A DNA stretch of 64,000 nt, taken from positions 310,001-374,000 of the forward strand of contig JAFGUC010000024.1 of the NCBI GenBank assembly GCA_016938695.1, read 5' to 3'. The position numbers were made by a program, and so were the translations under genes. Positions 20,505 through 31,300 of this stretch are shown here, piece by piece; within the stretch, counting starts at the first letter, position 1; every line of letters begins with the position of its first letter. This DNA is from Candidatus Woesearchaeota archaeon. Lineage in GTDB: Archaea > Nanobdellota > Nanobdellia > Woesearchaeales > JAFGUC01. The notes beneath the pieces are model-generated. The model was not told where the DNA came from. It worked only from the letters and a program-made list of their open reading frames with translations, and did no database searches.

Positions 20505-20528
20505 GCCACGCATAGATTTGAGATGACA
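20505..20528 (+). repeat. 5' arm of pre-23S processing stem
   Basis: These 24 bases are the exact reverse complement of 23479-23502, which follow the 23S gene. Such a stem carries the bulge-helix-bulge cut by the archaeal splicing endonuclease. Confidence 0.87.
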
Positions 20529-20562
20529 CAACTTTAGGTGAAAATGTGTTTCATACACAATA

Positions 20563-23460
20563 AATTAAGCTGTCAGGTGGATGACTTGGCTCAATACAGC
20601 GAAGAAGGATGCGACAAGCGGCAGTATGCCACGGGGAGTTGCAAGTAAACTTTGATCCGTGGATTTCCGAATGAGACTTCTCTTAAAAACGCTATTGCGT
20701 TAGCAAACCGAGGGAATTGAAACGTCTTAGTACCTCGAGGAAAAGAAATCAATTGAGATGGCGTTAGTAAAGGCGATCGAAAGCGCTATAGAGCAAACTG
20801 AATCCGTTGCAGTAATGTAATGGAGATGTGGTGTTAGGACTGATTTGAGACCCTAATCTGTTGACCAGAATTTTCTGAAAAGAAAAACCGTAGAGGGTGA
20901 TAGTCCCGTACGGGAAAACAGATGGGCTGTTCAGTATCCAGAGTACCGTTAGTTGAGTATTTAGCGGGAATGTGGGAGGCATCAACTTCCAACTCTAAAT
21001 ATGTTTTGAGTCCGATAGTGTACTATGTACCGTGAGGGAAAGTTGAAAAGAACCCGTAATAGGGAGTAAAATAGACCCTGAAACCTGGCAGCTATAGTGG
21101 GGTACGGCCCTAAGGGGTTGTACCGTTCGTTTTGAATAACGAGCCAGGGAGTGTACTTTTGTGGCGAGAATAACCATTTTGCAATGGGTATTCGAAGGGA
21201 AACCGATAGTCCGCAGTTTACGAGGGACGAGGTATGATAAGTGCCTTTAGTCACAAGGGTACGACCCGAAGCCGGTCGATCTAACCATGGGTAAGGTGAA
21301 GCGATGTTAATCCATCGTGGAGGCCTGAAGAGGTGCTACGAGCAAGTGCTCTTGTAACTTGTGGTTAGGGGTGAAAAGCCAATCGAGACCGGTGATAGCT
21401 GGTTCCTGTCGAAGTTGGCCGTAGTCAAGTCTTGACTGAGATTGTCCTGGTGATAGAGATACGGATTGGGGATTTTGGGGGCTAACGCCTTCGGTTTCTT
21501 GTCCAACTCCGAATGCTGGGACTTCGTAGACGTCAGGAAACGCCGTAGTGGGGTAAGCTCACTATGGGAGAGGGGAACAACCCAGACTACAGTTAAGGTC
21601 CCAAAATATTGATTAAGTGTTAAAGGGTGAAAAGTGTTTGTTGTCACAGACAGCGAGGAGGTTAGCTTAGAAGCAGCTACCCTATAATAAGTGCGTAACA
21701 GCTTACTTGTCGAGATAACAAGCCTTGAAAATGGACGGGGCTAAATCAATTACCGATACTGTAGGGAATCTGACAAGATTTACGGTAGGCAGGCGCTCCG
21801 GTGGAGTAGAAGTGCGTCCGTAAGGATGTGTGGATCTGCCGGAGATGAGAATCCTGGTGGTAGTAGGAACATAGCGGTGTGAGAATCACCGCCACTGAAA
21901 GGGCAAGGGTTCCTCAACAATGCAAATCAGTTGAGGGTAAGTCGATCCTAACCGAGATCCTAACTGGATTAATCGGGAAAGGGAAACAGGTTAATATTCC
22001 TGTACTGCTAGATTATGTGCGGTGACGCAAGCCTTTATTTCTGACATTTCGGGCTAGACGGACAAGAATCGTCGTTCTTGTTAATAAGGATAAATCAAGG
22101 GAGTATTATAATGATGAGAACTTGATTAAACCTTAGATGAGTTTGCGTAACGTGAATTCCGTTGATGCCTGGAGTCCATGAAAAAGGAATAAGGATAGAT
22201 ATTTAGTAATCGTACCCAGAACCAGCACAGGTGCCCCTAGGTGAGAAACCTAAAGTGCGCAGGTTTAAATAGGATAAGGGAATTCGGCAAATTGGCCCTG
22301 TGCCTTCGGTATAAGGGGTCCCTGCGTTCGTACATGTAGGTGTGCGAGTGCAGGGTGCAAATGTCAAGATGGTCCGACTGTTTAACAAAAACATAACTTT
22401 CTGCTAGTTCGTAAGGATGTGTACAGAAGGTGACGTCTGCCCAGTGCCTGTACTTTAAACTCTCGTTCAGGAGAGCTAAGAGCAGGTAAACGGCGGGGGT
22501 AACTATAACTCTCTTAAGGTAGCGAAATGCCTTGCCGTTTCAATGACGGCCTGCATGAATGGCGTAACGAGATCGTCGCTGTCCCTATCCTATGTCCTCC
22601 GAACACTCTTTACTGGTGCAAAGGCCAGTGAATTCTAGTGGGAAGTGAAGACCCCGTGAAACTTTACTGTAGCCTGATGTTGTAATGTATTTCTTGTTGT
22701 GCAGCGTAGATAGTAGTTGCTTGAAGCTGAGTCGCTAGATTTTAGCTTAGACACAAATGAGACACTATCCTTCGAGAGATACATTGCTCACTTGTAATAC
22801 AAGGACAGCATTTGGTGGACAGTTTGGCTGGGGTGGCACACCGTTGAAAATGTATCAATGGTGCCCAATGGTCGGCTCATTCGGGTCAGAAATCCGAAGT
22901 AGAGTGCAAAGGCAGAAGCCGGCCTGATTGGACTTATACAAGAACTAATTCCAAAGACGAAAGTCTGGCTTAGCGAACCTCCGTACCTCCTTGATGGGGG
23001 TCGGGGATGACCGAAAAGTTACTCCGGGGATAACAGAGTTGTCGCGCCCGAGAGTTCCCATCGACGGCGCGGCTTGCTACATCGATGTCGGCTCTTCCTA
23101 TCCTGGTCGTGCAGAAGCGGCCAAGGGTGGGGGTGTTCACCCATTAAAAGGGATCGTGAGCTGGGTTCAGAACGCTGTGAGGCAGTTTGTTTAATATCTA
23201 CTAGAATTGTTAAGTGTCTGAGAGTAAGGACCATTTAGTACGAGAGGAACGATGGCTCGAGGCCTCTGGTCTACCTGTTGTCTGACAAGGCATGCAGGGC
23301 AGCTACGCCTTAAAGGATAAGTGCTGAAAGCATCTAAGCACGAAACCTGACTCAAAAAGAGACACTTTGAACTCTTGCATAACACAAGTTTGATAGGTAC
23401 GGTGTGTAAGTACGAAGCTTCGGCGACGTATTCAGCATGCGTATACTAACCGTTCGTAAA
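20563..23460 (+). rRNA. rrl: 23S ribosomal RNA
   Basis: The 5' end carries AGCTGTCAGGTGGATGACTTGGCTC, which is split here as AGCTGTCAGG then TGGATGACTTGGCTC. The GTAACTATAACTCTCTTAAGG region (about 22498), the peptidyl-transferase segment, and the sarcin-ricin loop AGTACGAGAGGAACG (about 23238) are all present. The length of about 2.9 kb leaves no room for an intron. No 5S gene follows within the window; it must be elsewhere. Exact ends are approximate. Confidence 0.96.
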
Positions 23461-23478
23461 TTTTTCATCTAAAAAAAA

Positions 23479-23502
23479 TGTCATCTCAAATCTATGCGTG
23501 GC
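23479..23502 (+). repeat. 3' arm of pre-23S processing stem
   Basis: Exact reverse complement of 20505-20528; the two arms bracket the 23S gene. Confidence 0.87.
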
Positions 23503-23536
23503 TTTTTCTCATCTTTTTTCTATTTTTTTGATTTTA
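23502..23536 (+). terminator. T-rich terminator of the rRNA operon
   Basis: Several T-runs of 5 to 7 bases directly follow the pre-23S stem, the pattern expected for intrinsic archaeal termination. Confidence 0.5.
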
Positions 23537-23576
23537 ATAGAAAGTTAGATAAACCACTATTTTATACTATTAAAAT

Positions 23577-24092
23577 ATGGCTAACTATTTATCAAAAGAC
23601 GAATTTGAGAATCTAGCTTCAAGACTAGAAAGTAATATAATACATTCTTTTCGTTTGGCAAAACAAGATATTTTAGACTTACAAGATCATTTTCTAAATT
23701 TAAGTCAAAGTCAGAAACTAATTGTAGAAATGATTAAAGAATTACGTGAGCATGAAATACAAATTCATGCTGCAATTCAAAATTTATACAAAAAAGATCA
23801 AATTAAACACGTAGAGAATTCTGATTCAAAATATCTTCTAACTGAATTAAAAGAAAGTGAAAAAAGAATTTCACAATTGATTAATTCTGCAAGCAAAGAA
23901 AAGATACTAATTAAGGAAGTAGCGTCAGCTCCAATAATTCATATAGTTGCATCAAAAACAAGTACAAAATTTCATACTTCAAATTGTCCTTATGCACATA
24001 ATATTAAACCAAAAAATTTGATAAGATTCAAAGACAAAACTGATGCTAAAAATAAAGGATTCAAGGCATGTTCTTGCTTGACTGAAAACTAA
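23577..24092 (+). CDS. Coiled-coil protein with C-terminal Ada-like zinc-binding domain
   Basis: Residues 1-110 are helical with strong coiled-coil character. Residues about 122-170 form a compact domain reading HIVASKTSTKFHTSNCPYAH, then NLIRFKDKTDAKNKGF and ACSC. This is the HxxxC...GxxxC pattern of the Ada N-terminal zinc domain and its relatives; the last pair is CxC instead of the usual CxxC. It is probably a protein- or DNA-binding accessory protein. It stands alone between the rRNA operon and the DNA polymerase gene. Function is not known. Confidence 0.7.
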   Translation: MANYLSKDEFENLASRLESNIIHSFRLAKQDILDLQDHFLNLSQSQKLIVEMIKELREHEIQIHAAIQNLYKKDQIKHVENSDSKYLLTELKESEKRISQLINSASKEKILIKEVASAPIIHIVASKTSTKFHTSNCPYAHNIKPKNLIRFKDKTDAKNKGFKACSCLTEN

Positions 24093-24202
24093 ACTCTCAA
24101 CAATATTATAAATATCAATTAATCAACTTAGTTTCTAGTGCACAGTATATTTTTTAACTAGAAAACAAAACAATTATTAATAAACAATAATACAAATCAA
24201 CA

Positions 24203-26482
24203 ATGACTTTAGGAATTATTATTACAAAGAATATTAGTGAAGAAAATTCTAATACTTTTATAGAAATTTCTGGACGCCTTAATACTGGTGAGAAAACGTT
24301 CTTAAAAATTCCTTATAAGCCGTATTTCTTCATTAGGGAATCAGATTCAATAACATTAAAATTAGATTACAAAAAAACTGAATTAAAAACATTTTCAAAT
24401 GATTCTGTTGCAAAATTAGAATTTGATAATTATCAAAAATTTAAGGATTTTGAGAAAAAACTAATTGACGCGAAAGTAGAATTATTCGAATCTGATGTTA
24501 CTCAGACACAAGCATTTTCAAATGCACTAAATATAGGTTCAATTGTTGATTTTAATGATGAAACTGTTGTACCTGTAGAAACAAGAGACGTTGATGAGTT
24601 CAAAAAACAATTAATTGTTGTCGCAATTGATATCGAGACAAATTACAAGACAAGAGAAATTTTATCAGTTTCTTTTGCAAGTAATAAGAACCATAAGAAA
24701 GTTTTTGTAACACAAAAATCAAATTTAAATTATGTTGTAACTTGCGATAATGAGTTAGATTTACTAAAAAAAATTATTGATTATATTAATGAAGTAAATC
24801 CTGATGTAATAACTGGTTGGAATGTAATTGATTTTGATTTAGCAGAAATAAAGTCAAGATGTGATTTTTATAAAATACCTTTCTCGATTGGTTGTGATAA
24901 TTCAGAATTACGTATTATTCCAAAAAAATCATTTTTGGCAGATTCAAGTGCAAAAGCAAAAGGACGTCAAATACTTGACGGTATGCAATTAGCACGACAA
25001 GCATTTGTAAAACTAAGCGACTACAAATTAGACACTGCTGCAGAAGAAATTCTTGGAGATTCTAAAGTTGAATTAGACGAAGGTCACAAAGGTGAAGTTA
25101 TTATTGATATGTATAAAAATAATACAGACAAATTCATCGAGTACAATTTAAAGGATTCTGAATTAGTGCTAAAAATTTTAGATAAAAAAGGGCTTCTTGA
25201 TATTGCATTAGAACGAAGTTTAATAACTGGAATTGAATTAGATAGGGTAAAATCCGCAGTTGCAACAATGGAATCATTATATATCAAATCTGCAAGAAAA
25301 CGCGGTTATGTACTAAACAACATTGGAAAAAACTTAAAATTAGAAGGAATTTCGGGTGGTTTCGTTCTTACATCTAAACCGGGACTATTTGATTACATTC
25401 TTGTGTTTGATTATAAAAGCCTTTATCCTAGTCTTATGAGGACATTTAATATTGACCTATTAAGTTCTGCGCAAGCAAAAAGTGATGTTATAAAAGCTCC
25501 AAATGGTGCACGATTTAGTAAAACTGTTCCAGGTATATTGCCAGAATTAATTGAAATGATTTGGTCATTAAGAGACAAAGCCAAAAAAGAAAAAAACGCA
25601 ATAAAAAGTTATGCATTAAAAGTCACGATGAATTCTTTTTTTGGAGTTTTGGCAAACCCTAATTGCAGATATTTCAACTATGATGTTGCAGATTCAATAA
25701 CTAATTTTGGTCGAAGTATAATAAAAGAGAGTATAGAAAAAATAGAAGAAAAAGGATTCTCGGTAATTTATGGTGATACTGATTCTTTGTTTGTAAAAAG
25801 TAATTGTAAATCAGTTGCAGAAGCAAACGCTTTTGGAACAAAAATCTCTAACGAATTAAATATTTATTTCAAAGAAAAAATACAAACAGAATACAATCGT
25901 GGAAGTGTTCTTGAATTAGAATTTGAAAAAATATACAAAAAGTTTTTTATGCCAAAAATACGAGGCAGTGAAAGTGGTGCAAAAAAACGTTATGCAGGTC
26001 TATTAGTTAAAGGAGATAAAGATGAACTAGATATTACTGGTCTAGAATTTGTACGAAGCGACTGGACTGAACTTGCAAGAAATTTTCAATATAATTTACT
26101 AACTAGTATTTTCAATAATAAACCGCACCGGAAATTCATCAAAGATTTAATATCTGATTTAAAATCAGGAAAATTAGATGATGAATTATTATATCGAAAA
26201 AAATTAACAAAACCTCCTGAAGAATATACTAAAACAACGCCTCCGCATGTAAAAGCTGCAAGATTACTTGCTAAGCTTGATTCAAATATTGTGTGGTATG
26301 CTGTGACAACAGAAGGCCCAATTCCAAAAGAGTTACTAGTTGAAAAAAAATATGAATACGATTACGATCATTATATTGAAAAACAAATTAAACCTATTGC
26401 AGATGCAATACTTTCAATGGTTAATGAATCTTTTGATGATATTTTATCGGGAAATGTTCAAAGTACTCTGATGGGATTTTGA
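24203..26482 (+). CDS. polB: Family B DNA polymerase, Pol II-like
   Basis: This is a DNA-dependent DNA polymerase with 3'-5' exonuclease. The exonuclease motifs are DIE (143-145), GWNVIDFDL (about 207-215) and YNLKDSELV (about 313-321). Polymerase motifs are DYKSLYPS (about 403-410), KVTMNSFFG (about 474-482) and YGDTDS (about 522-527). All catalytic acids are intact. The phrases GGFVLTSKPGLFD, VFDYKSLYPSLMRTF and the C-terminal TTEGPIP and DYDHYIEKQIKPIADAIL match E. coli Pol II (DinA) more closely than the typical archaeal PolB1/PolB3. At 759 residues it is complete. Whether it is the replicative enzyme or a repair enzyme cannot be told here. Confidence 0.93.
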   Translation: MTLGIIITKNISEENSNTFIEISGRLNTGEKTFLKIPYKPYFFIRESDSITLKLDYKKTELKTFSNDSVAKLEFDNYQKFKDFEKKLIDAKVELFESDVTQTQAFSNALNIGSIVDFNDETVVPVETRDVDEFKKQLIVVAIDIETNYKTREILSVSFASNKNHKKVFVTQKSNLNYVVTCDNELDLLKKIIDYINEVNPDVITGWNVIDFDLAEIKSRCDFYKIPFSIGCDNSELRIIPKKSFLADSSAKAKGRQILDGMQLARQAFVKLSDYKLDTAAEEILGDSKVELDEGHKGEVIIDMYKNNTDKFIEYNLKDSELVLKILDKKGLLDIALERSLITGIELDRVKSAVATMESLYIKSARKRGYVLNNIGKNLKLEGISGGFVLTSKPGLFDYILVFDYKSLYPSLMRTFNIDLLSSAQAKSDVIKAPNGARFSKTVPGILPELIEMIWSLRDKAKKEKNAIKSYALKVTMNSFFGVLANPNCRYFNYDVADSITNFGRSIIKESIEKIEEKGFSVIYGDTDSLFVKSNCKSVAEANAFGTKISNELNIYFKEKIQTEYNRGSVLELEFEKIYKKFFMPKIRGSESGAKKRYAGLLVKGDKDELDITGLEFVRSDWTELARNFQYNLLTSIFNNKPHRKFIKDLISDLKSGKLDDELLYRKKLTKPPEEYTKTTPPHVKAARLLAKLDSNIVWYAVTTEGPIPKELLVEKKYEYDYDHYIEKQIKPIADAILSMVNESFDDILSGNVQSTLMGF

Positions 26483-26484
26483 TT

Positions 26485-26796
26485 ATGACAAAAAAAGATA
26501 AAACTTTTACAATATTTTTAATTATTATTTCTGTATTGTTAGTTTGGTCGGTAATTAGTATTTTCATAAATTTTAGTGGTTTTATGTCTGTAAAAAGAGT
26601 CCTTGATTTTCAAGAAAAAATTGCGTCATATAATGATTCTGAAGATTTAATATATTATTGTGAGAATCATGCTTCTAGAAATATGTGCTTTTATTTGGCA
26701 TCTAAAATCAAAAACGATACGACGTATTGTAAATACCTAGTGGATGCAACATATGAGAATATTTCAATAATTGATTATTGTAGTAAAATAAATTAG
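26485..26796 (+). CDS. Small membrane-anchored protein after polB
   Basis: One N-terminal membrane helix (FTIFLIIISVLLVWSVISIF) is followed by about 70 residues with five cysteines, probably outside the cell (YYCENHASRNMCFYLASKI, KNDTTYCKYLV). ATG at 26485 is preferred; a TTG two codons earlier overlaps the polB stop. It converges on the coiled-coil gene with a four-base stop overlap. It is co-transcribed with polB by position only, and no family is recognised. Confidence 0.6.
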   Translation: MTKKDKTFTIFLIIISVLLVWSVISIFINFSGFMSVKRVLDFQEKIASYNDSEDLIYYCENHASRNMCFYLASKIKNDTTYCKYLVDATYENISIIDYCSKIN

Positions 26797-28367
26797 AACG
26801 TTAAATCTTTTTCAGACCATCCCTTTTTGATGAGTAATTCTTTTATTTTATATTTTGGAATTTCAAATTCAATACATTGTGATACAAATCTTTTCAAATC
26901 TGGATTTTTTATAGTAGATAGCTTAATTGGTTCTTGTTTGGTTTTTGCTTCTGGATTTTTAAGATTCGCTTTTTGTTCTTCTAATCTTTTTTCCATAACT
27001 TCTAATGTCTGCTTTTTAGCTTCTATTTCTTTTAATTGTTCATTTAATAGATTCTCTTTATCATCCAATTTTTGTTTGTGAGATTCAAGATCTTTTTGCT
27101 TTTTAATTACTTCTTGTTTTTCATCATCTAAAACAGAGATTAATCTTCTAAGGTCTTTTTCAACCTCATGTTGTCGAACTTCTTTTTCAAAAACGTTAAA
27201 TTCTCTTTGCCGAATATTTTTTTCTTTAACACTGTGATGTTCAAATTTTTCTTCGAGATCTCTTTTCATAAGAGCCATTTCTTTATTTAATTCAGTAAGA
27301 TATTTCTGTTTATTGTTAAGAGTTTTATTGAGTTTTTCTAATTCGATTTTGTCTGATTTTATTTTGCTATTTAGGATATTAACTGATTCTTGTAGATTGT
27401 GATATTTTTTCTTTTCAATTTGTGCTTCAAAAATCTCTTCTTGTAGTTGTATATTTTTTTGTTCTAATTCTTTCTTCTCAAATTCTAGTGATTGAATTTT
27501 TTCAGTGAAAATTACATTTGATTTTTTTAGTTTTAATTCTTCAATTTTGTATTTTTCTATTCTTTTATTTAATTCAGACCTAAGTTCAGCTTCTTGAACA
27601 ACGTAATCCTTTTTAAGCTTAATTTCTAAATCTTCTGTTTGTCTTCTTAATTTTTCAAAATCTTGTTGTGTTCTTTGTGTGGTTTTTCTGTAGTGATTGA
27701 TTTCGTTTTTAAGATTCTCTTCTTTAGCTTCTAGTATTTTTTCTTTCTTTGAGAGTTTTTTGTTTTCTTCTTCTAATGTGTTCTTTTGCGTTTCTAAAAT
27801 TGATTTTTCCTGAATTAATATCTTATTTTGAGACTCAATATCTTTGTATAACGTTTGTATTTTACTATGATGTTTTTTATGTTCTTCTTCTTGTTTAATT
27901 ATCTCATTTTCTTTTTTTGCTAGTTCTTTTAATTTCTCATCAAAAGTTTCTTCTTTTCTCTTAACTTTGTTTTCTTCAATTTCAAATTCGTGAATTTTCT
28001 GTCTTAATTTTTGTTTGACTTCCTCTTCACGATACACAAAATCTTTTTTTAGATAGATTTCTGTTTGCTGTGCTTTTCTTTTTATCTTTTCAAAATCTCT
28101 CTGTATTACTGAGTTCATTCTACGATATTTTGCAATATCTTCTTTTAATTCGTGCTCCTTTAATTTTAACTCTTTATCTTTAGAAGTAAGATTTATTTTA
28201 TCAAGTTCAAGTTGCTTTTCAGTTTTTTCAATAAACTGTATTCTTTCCTCAAACAACTCTTTTTGTCTTTTAATATTTTCAGAGAGAATCTTATTTTGTT
28301 TTTTTAATTCTTTATTCTCCAAAATAGCTTTATCAATTGCAGCTTGGAGTTTTTCTACAACAGTCAT
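26793..28367 (-). CDS. Long coiled-coil protein (524 aa) with C-terminal GW-motif domain
   Basis: Residues 1-470 are one almost continuous coiled coil, with heptads rich in Lys, Glu, Leu and Ile and no Walker motifs. The last about 40 residues form a small domain: NPDLKRFVSQCIEFEIPKYK, then IKELLIKKGWSEKDL. This resembles the short helical unit that recurs at protein ends in Woesearchaeota and Pacearchaeota. An internal repeat of about 200 residues is visible (FEKIKRKAQQTEIYLKKDFV near 95 against FEKLRRQTEDLEIKLKKDYV near 235). It lies two bases after its larger partner and is surely co-transcribed. A structural or scaffold role is inferred. Confidence 0.72.
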   Translation of the reverse strand: MTVVEKLQAAIDKAILENKELKKQNKILSENIKRQKELFEERIQFIEKTEKQLELDKINLTSKDKELKLKEHELKEDIAKYRRMNSVIQRDFEKIKRKAQQTEIYLKKDFVYREEEVKQKLRQKIHEFEIEENKVKRKEETFDEKLKELAKKENEIIKQEEEHKKHHSKIQTLYKDIESQNKILIQEKSILETQKNTLEEENKKLSKKEKILEAKEENLKNEINHYRKTTQRTQQDFEKLRRQTEDLEIKLKKDYVVQEAELRSELNKRIEKYKIEELKLKKSNVIFTEKIQSLEFEKKELEQKNIQLQEEIFEAQIEKKKYHNLQESVNILNSKIKSDKIELEKLNKTLNNKQKYLTELNKEMALMKRDLEEKFEHHSVKEKNIRQREFNVFEKEVRQHEVEKDLRRLISVLDDEKQEVIKKQKDLESHKQKLDDKENLLNEQLKEIEAKKQTLEVMEKRLEEQKANLKNPEAKTKQEPIKLSTIKNPDLKRFVSQCIEFEIPKYKIKELLIKKGWSEKDLTF

Positions 28368-28369
28368 TT

Positions 28370-31300
28370 TTAATCTTCTTTCTTTTCAAAGTGATTTGAT
28401 AATTGGGATATGCTTGAATTTATTCCATGTTCATACTCTTCTTTTTCTTTTTCCCATTTAGACATTTTTTGTTCAAGCTGTTTCTTCTTTGCATCTAATG
28501 CTGATGTTTCATTATCAATTTGTGTAAGAATTTTTTTCTTTTTAGTTTCAAGTTCCGTTAAAGCTTTCTTGAATTCAGCAATTTTTGTTTTTAATTCTCT
28601 CTCTTGTTGCCTTGTTTCGCTTAATTTTGAATCATATTCCTTTAATTCTTGAGTTTTCTTTAGTTTGAGATTTAGTTCCTTTTCCTTTTCTTTAAGCAAA
28701 TTAAGTTTTTCTTCAAATTCTTTTTCTAATTTTGCTGCTTGAAGAATTTTAGTATCGTACTCAAGTTTAGTTCTTTTATGTTCATCAATTACTTTTTCAA
28801 GTTCAACTTTTTTGACAATTAATCTTTCTTCTACTGTTTTTTGGATTGCTTGACGTTCTAGTGCTAATTGCTTTTTATCTTCACGTAATTTGTTTTCTCT
28901 AACTTTTAGGTCTTCTTGAATGACTTCAACTTTATTTAGAACTTTTTCATTCTCTTTATACTTAGAATCTATATCTTTAGTTTGTTTTTCTAAAGCTTCT
29001 TGCATTGCTTTTATCTGAGCATTTTTCTTTTCAAACTCTGAAGATACTTTATTGAACTCTTTTATTTTGAGTTCATATTCTTGTTTTTTAGCACCAATTT
29101 TTTTATCAAGATCTAGTTTTTCTTCTTTTTCTTTTTGAATTAGTTTTGCAGTATTTTCTAATTCTTTTGCAGCGTTAGCATATTTTTCTTTTTCAGATTC
29201 AACTAGTTTTTTAGACTTTTCAAGTTCTTTCTTTTCTTCTAGTAGTTTTTTAACTCTTTCAGATTCAATTTTAAGCCTGTTTTCAGTTTGTTTTAATTCT
29301 GTTTTTTGCTTTTCAATTTTTTCAGCATCTTTTGCGATTTCTTTTTCTTTCGCTTTTATCTCTGCTTGTTCAGTTTTAATCTTAAGACTAAGTTCAAGCA
29401 ATTCTTCTTTTTCTTTCAGAATTGATTTTGAAAGTTTTTGGTTTTCTTTCTGAGAAATATTCAATTCATCGTTCTCAGTCAATAACTCTTTTTGAATCTT
29501 GGTTAATTCAGATTCTTTAAGAGTTAGTTTCTTTTCAAATTCTTGGAGTTCTTTTTGTCTATTGTCGATGTTTTTGAGCAAATCTTTTAGAGATGAACTT
29601 TCTTTTTTAATCTCTTCTTTATCCTTTTCAATCTCTATTCGATTTTTATCAATTTCTTTAGTCTCTAGCTTCATAACTTCTTGTTTATTTCTAATCTCTA
29701 ATTTCAGAGCTTCCAACTGTGCTTGTAATTTTTGAATTTTGTCCTGATATGAATCTTCATTTTTCTTGAATTCTAGTTTTTCAACTTCGAATCGTTTATG
29801 TTTGTCTTCTAGCGATTTGCTTCTTTCATTTAATGATGTTGTAATATTTTTTAATTCTAATTCTCTTTCTTCAAGCTTTTTCTCTTTATTTTCAAGAATA
29901 ATTTCTTTAGCTCGAATGTTCTCTTCTAATTGGTCTAGTTTTTTAGCTTGAATTTCATAATCTTTAGAATATGTTGTCAATTTGTCTTTAAGATAACTTA
30001 TTTGTTCTTTAACTGCTTCTAGTTCTTTGGATTTAATTTCGTTTTCTGCCTTTATCTGTTCTAGTTCTAATCCATGTCTTTCTTTTTTGTCAGCTAATCT
30101 TTGTTCTTGTAATTCTTGTTCTCGTATTATTGTTGACTTTGAGAATATTTCTTCTTTTAATTTTGCTTCTTTATCAGATAAGTTTTCAATAACTTCTTTA
30201 TATTGATCAATTTTTTTCAACATTTCTTCAGTTTTGACGTTTAGATCTTTTTCTTGTTCTCTAAGTCTAAACTCTTCACTTTTCAATTCCATTTCTTTTT
30301 GAAGAGTTATTCTTTCTTTTTCATCAACCAGTGATTTAATAATTTGATTACTTTCTTCTATCTTTTTAACCTTAAATTCTCTCGATTTTAATTCTTGAAT
30401 CAAAATATTATTTTTATTTCTTGCAAATTCAATATCTTTTTGTAGAGACTCTTGTTCTGTTTTCCAAATCGCAGATTTCTCGTTGAATTGTTTTTCTCTA
30501 ATATCTAATTCTTCTTTTTTGAGTTGTAATTGTTGTTTTAATGCTTGTAGAATTCCTTCCTTTTTATCAACTTCAAGTTTTATCTTGATTTCTTCTTCTA
30601 GTTTTTTCTGTATCTCTTTTGATTTACTCTCAACAACAGAAACTTGATTATGAATTGCACTCTCTTTTTCAGTTAATATTTTATTTTTAGATTTGATTCT
30701 TTCATTAAGTTCTTCTATCTCGATGTTTGCACGACCTTTCTTTGATGAAAGATCCACAATCTCATTTCGAAGTTCGCTTTCTTCTTTTTTCAAATCCATT
30801 ATTTTAGAAAGCTTTTCATTGAATTCCTTTTCGAGATTTTTTGTCTTTTCTTCAATATCTTTCCTTTTTTCATCCAAAGCGATTTCTCTTTTATCAAGTT
30901 CAAGCTTCTTTTTTTCTATCTCATTAAGCATGCTTGTTCTTATCTTTTCAAGAGTATCTTTTTCAGGATTAGTAATATGACTTTGCGCTTGAATGTTATT
31001 AAAACCTAATTCATCATGTAAGTGTCCGATGTGTTCAATTGACAATGGTTTCTCCTGAGGTACAATGACCGTTTCAGGATAGAATTTGTATTTAGGTTCT
31101 TCTTTAGGGAGTATAATTTTTGTTTCTTGAATTTCTGCAGGTTTAATTTGTTCGGGGGTTTTAGGTTTTTCAACCAAATAATCTTCTTCAAGTCCGAGTA
31201 GAATTCTTTTCTCTTTTTCAAGAATTTCGCCAACACTTTCTGGCATAACATTTGAATACCCTTGTATCCTTAGTAGTGTTAAAAAATTAATCCAATCCTG

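Noticed and set aside
23440-23580. 5S rRNA after 23S
   Set aside because: The region holds only the pre-23S arm and T-runs; no 5S-like sequence is found.
28410-30980. Plus-strand open frames opposite the long coiled-coil genes
   Set aside because: They are Ser/Phe-rich antisense products of Lys/Glu-rich codons and are not real proteins.
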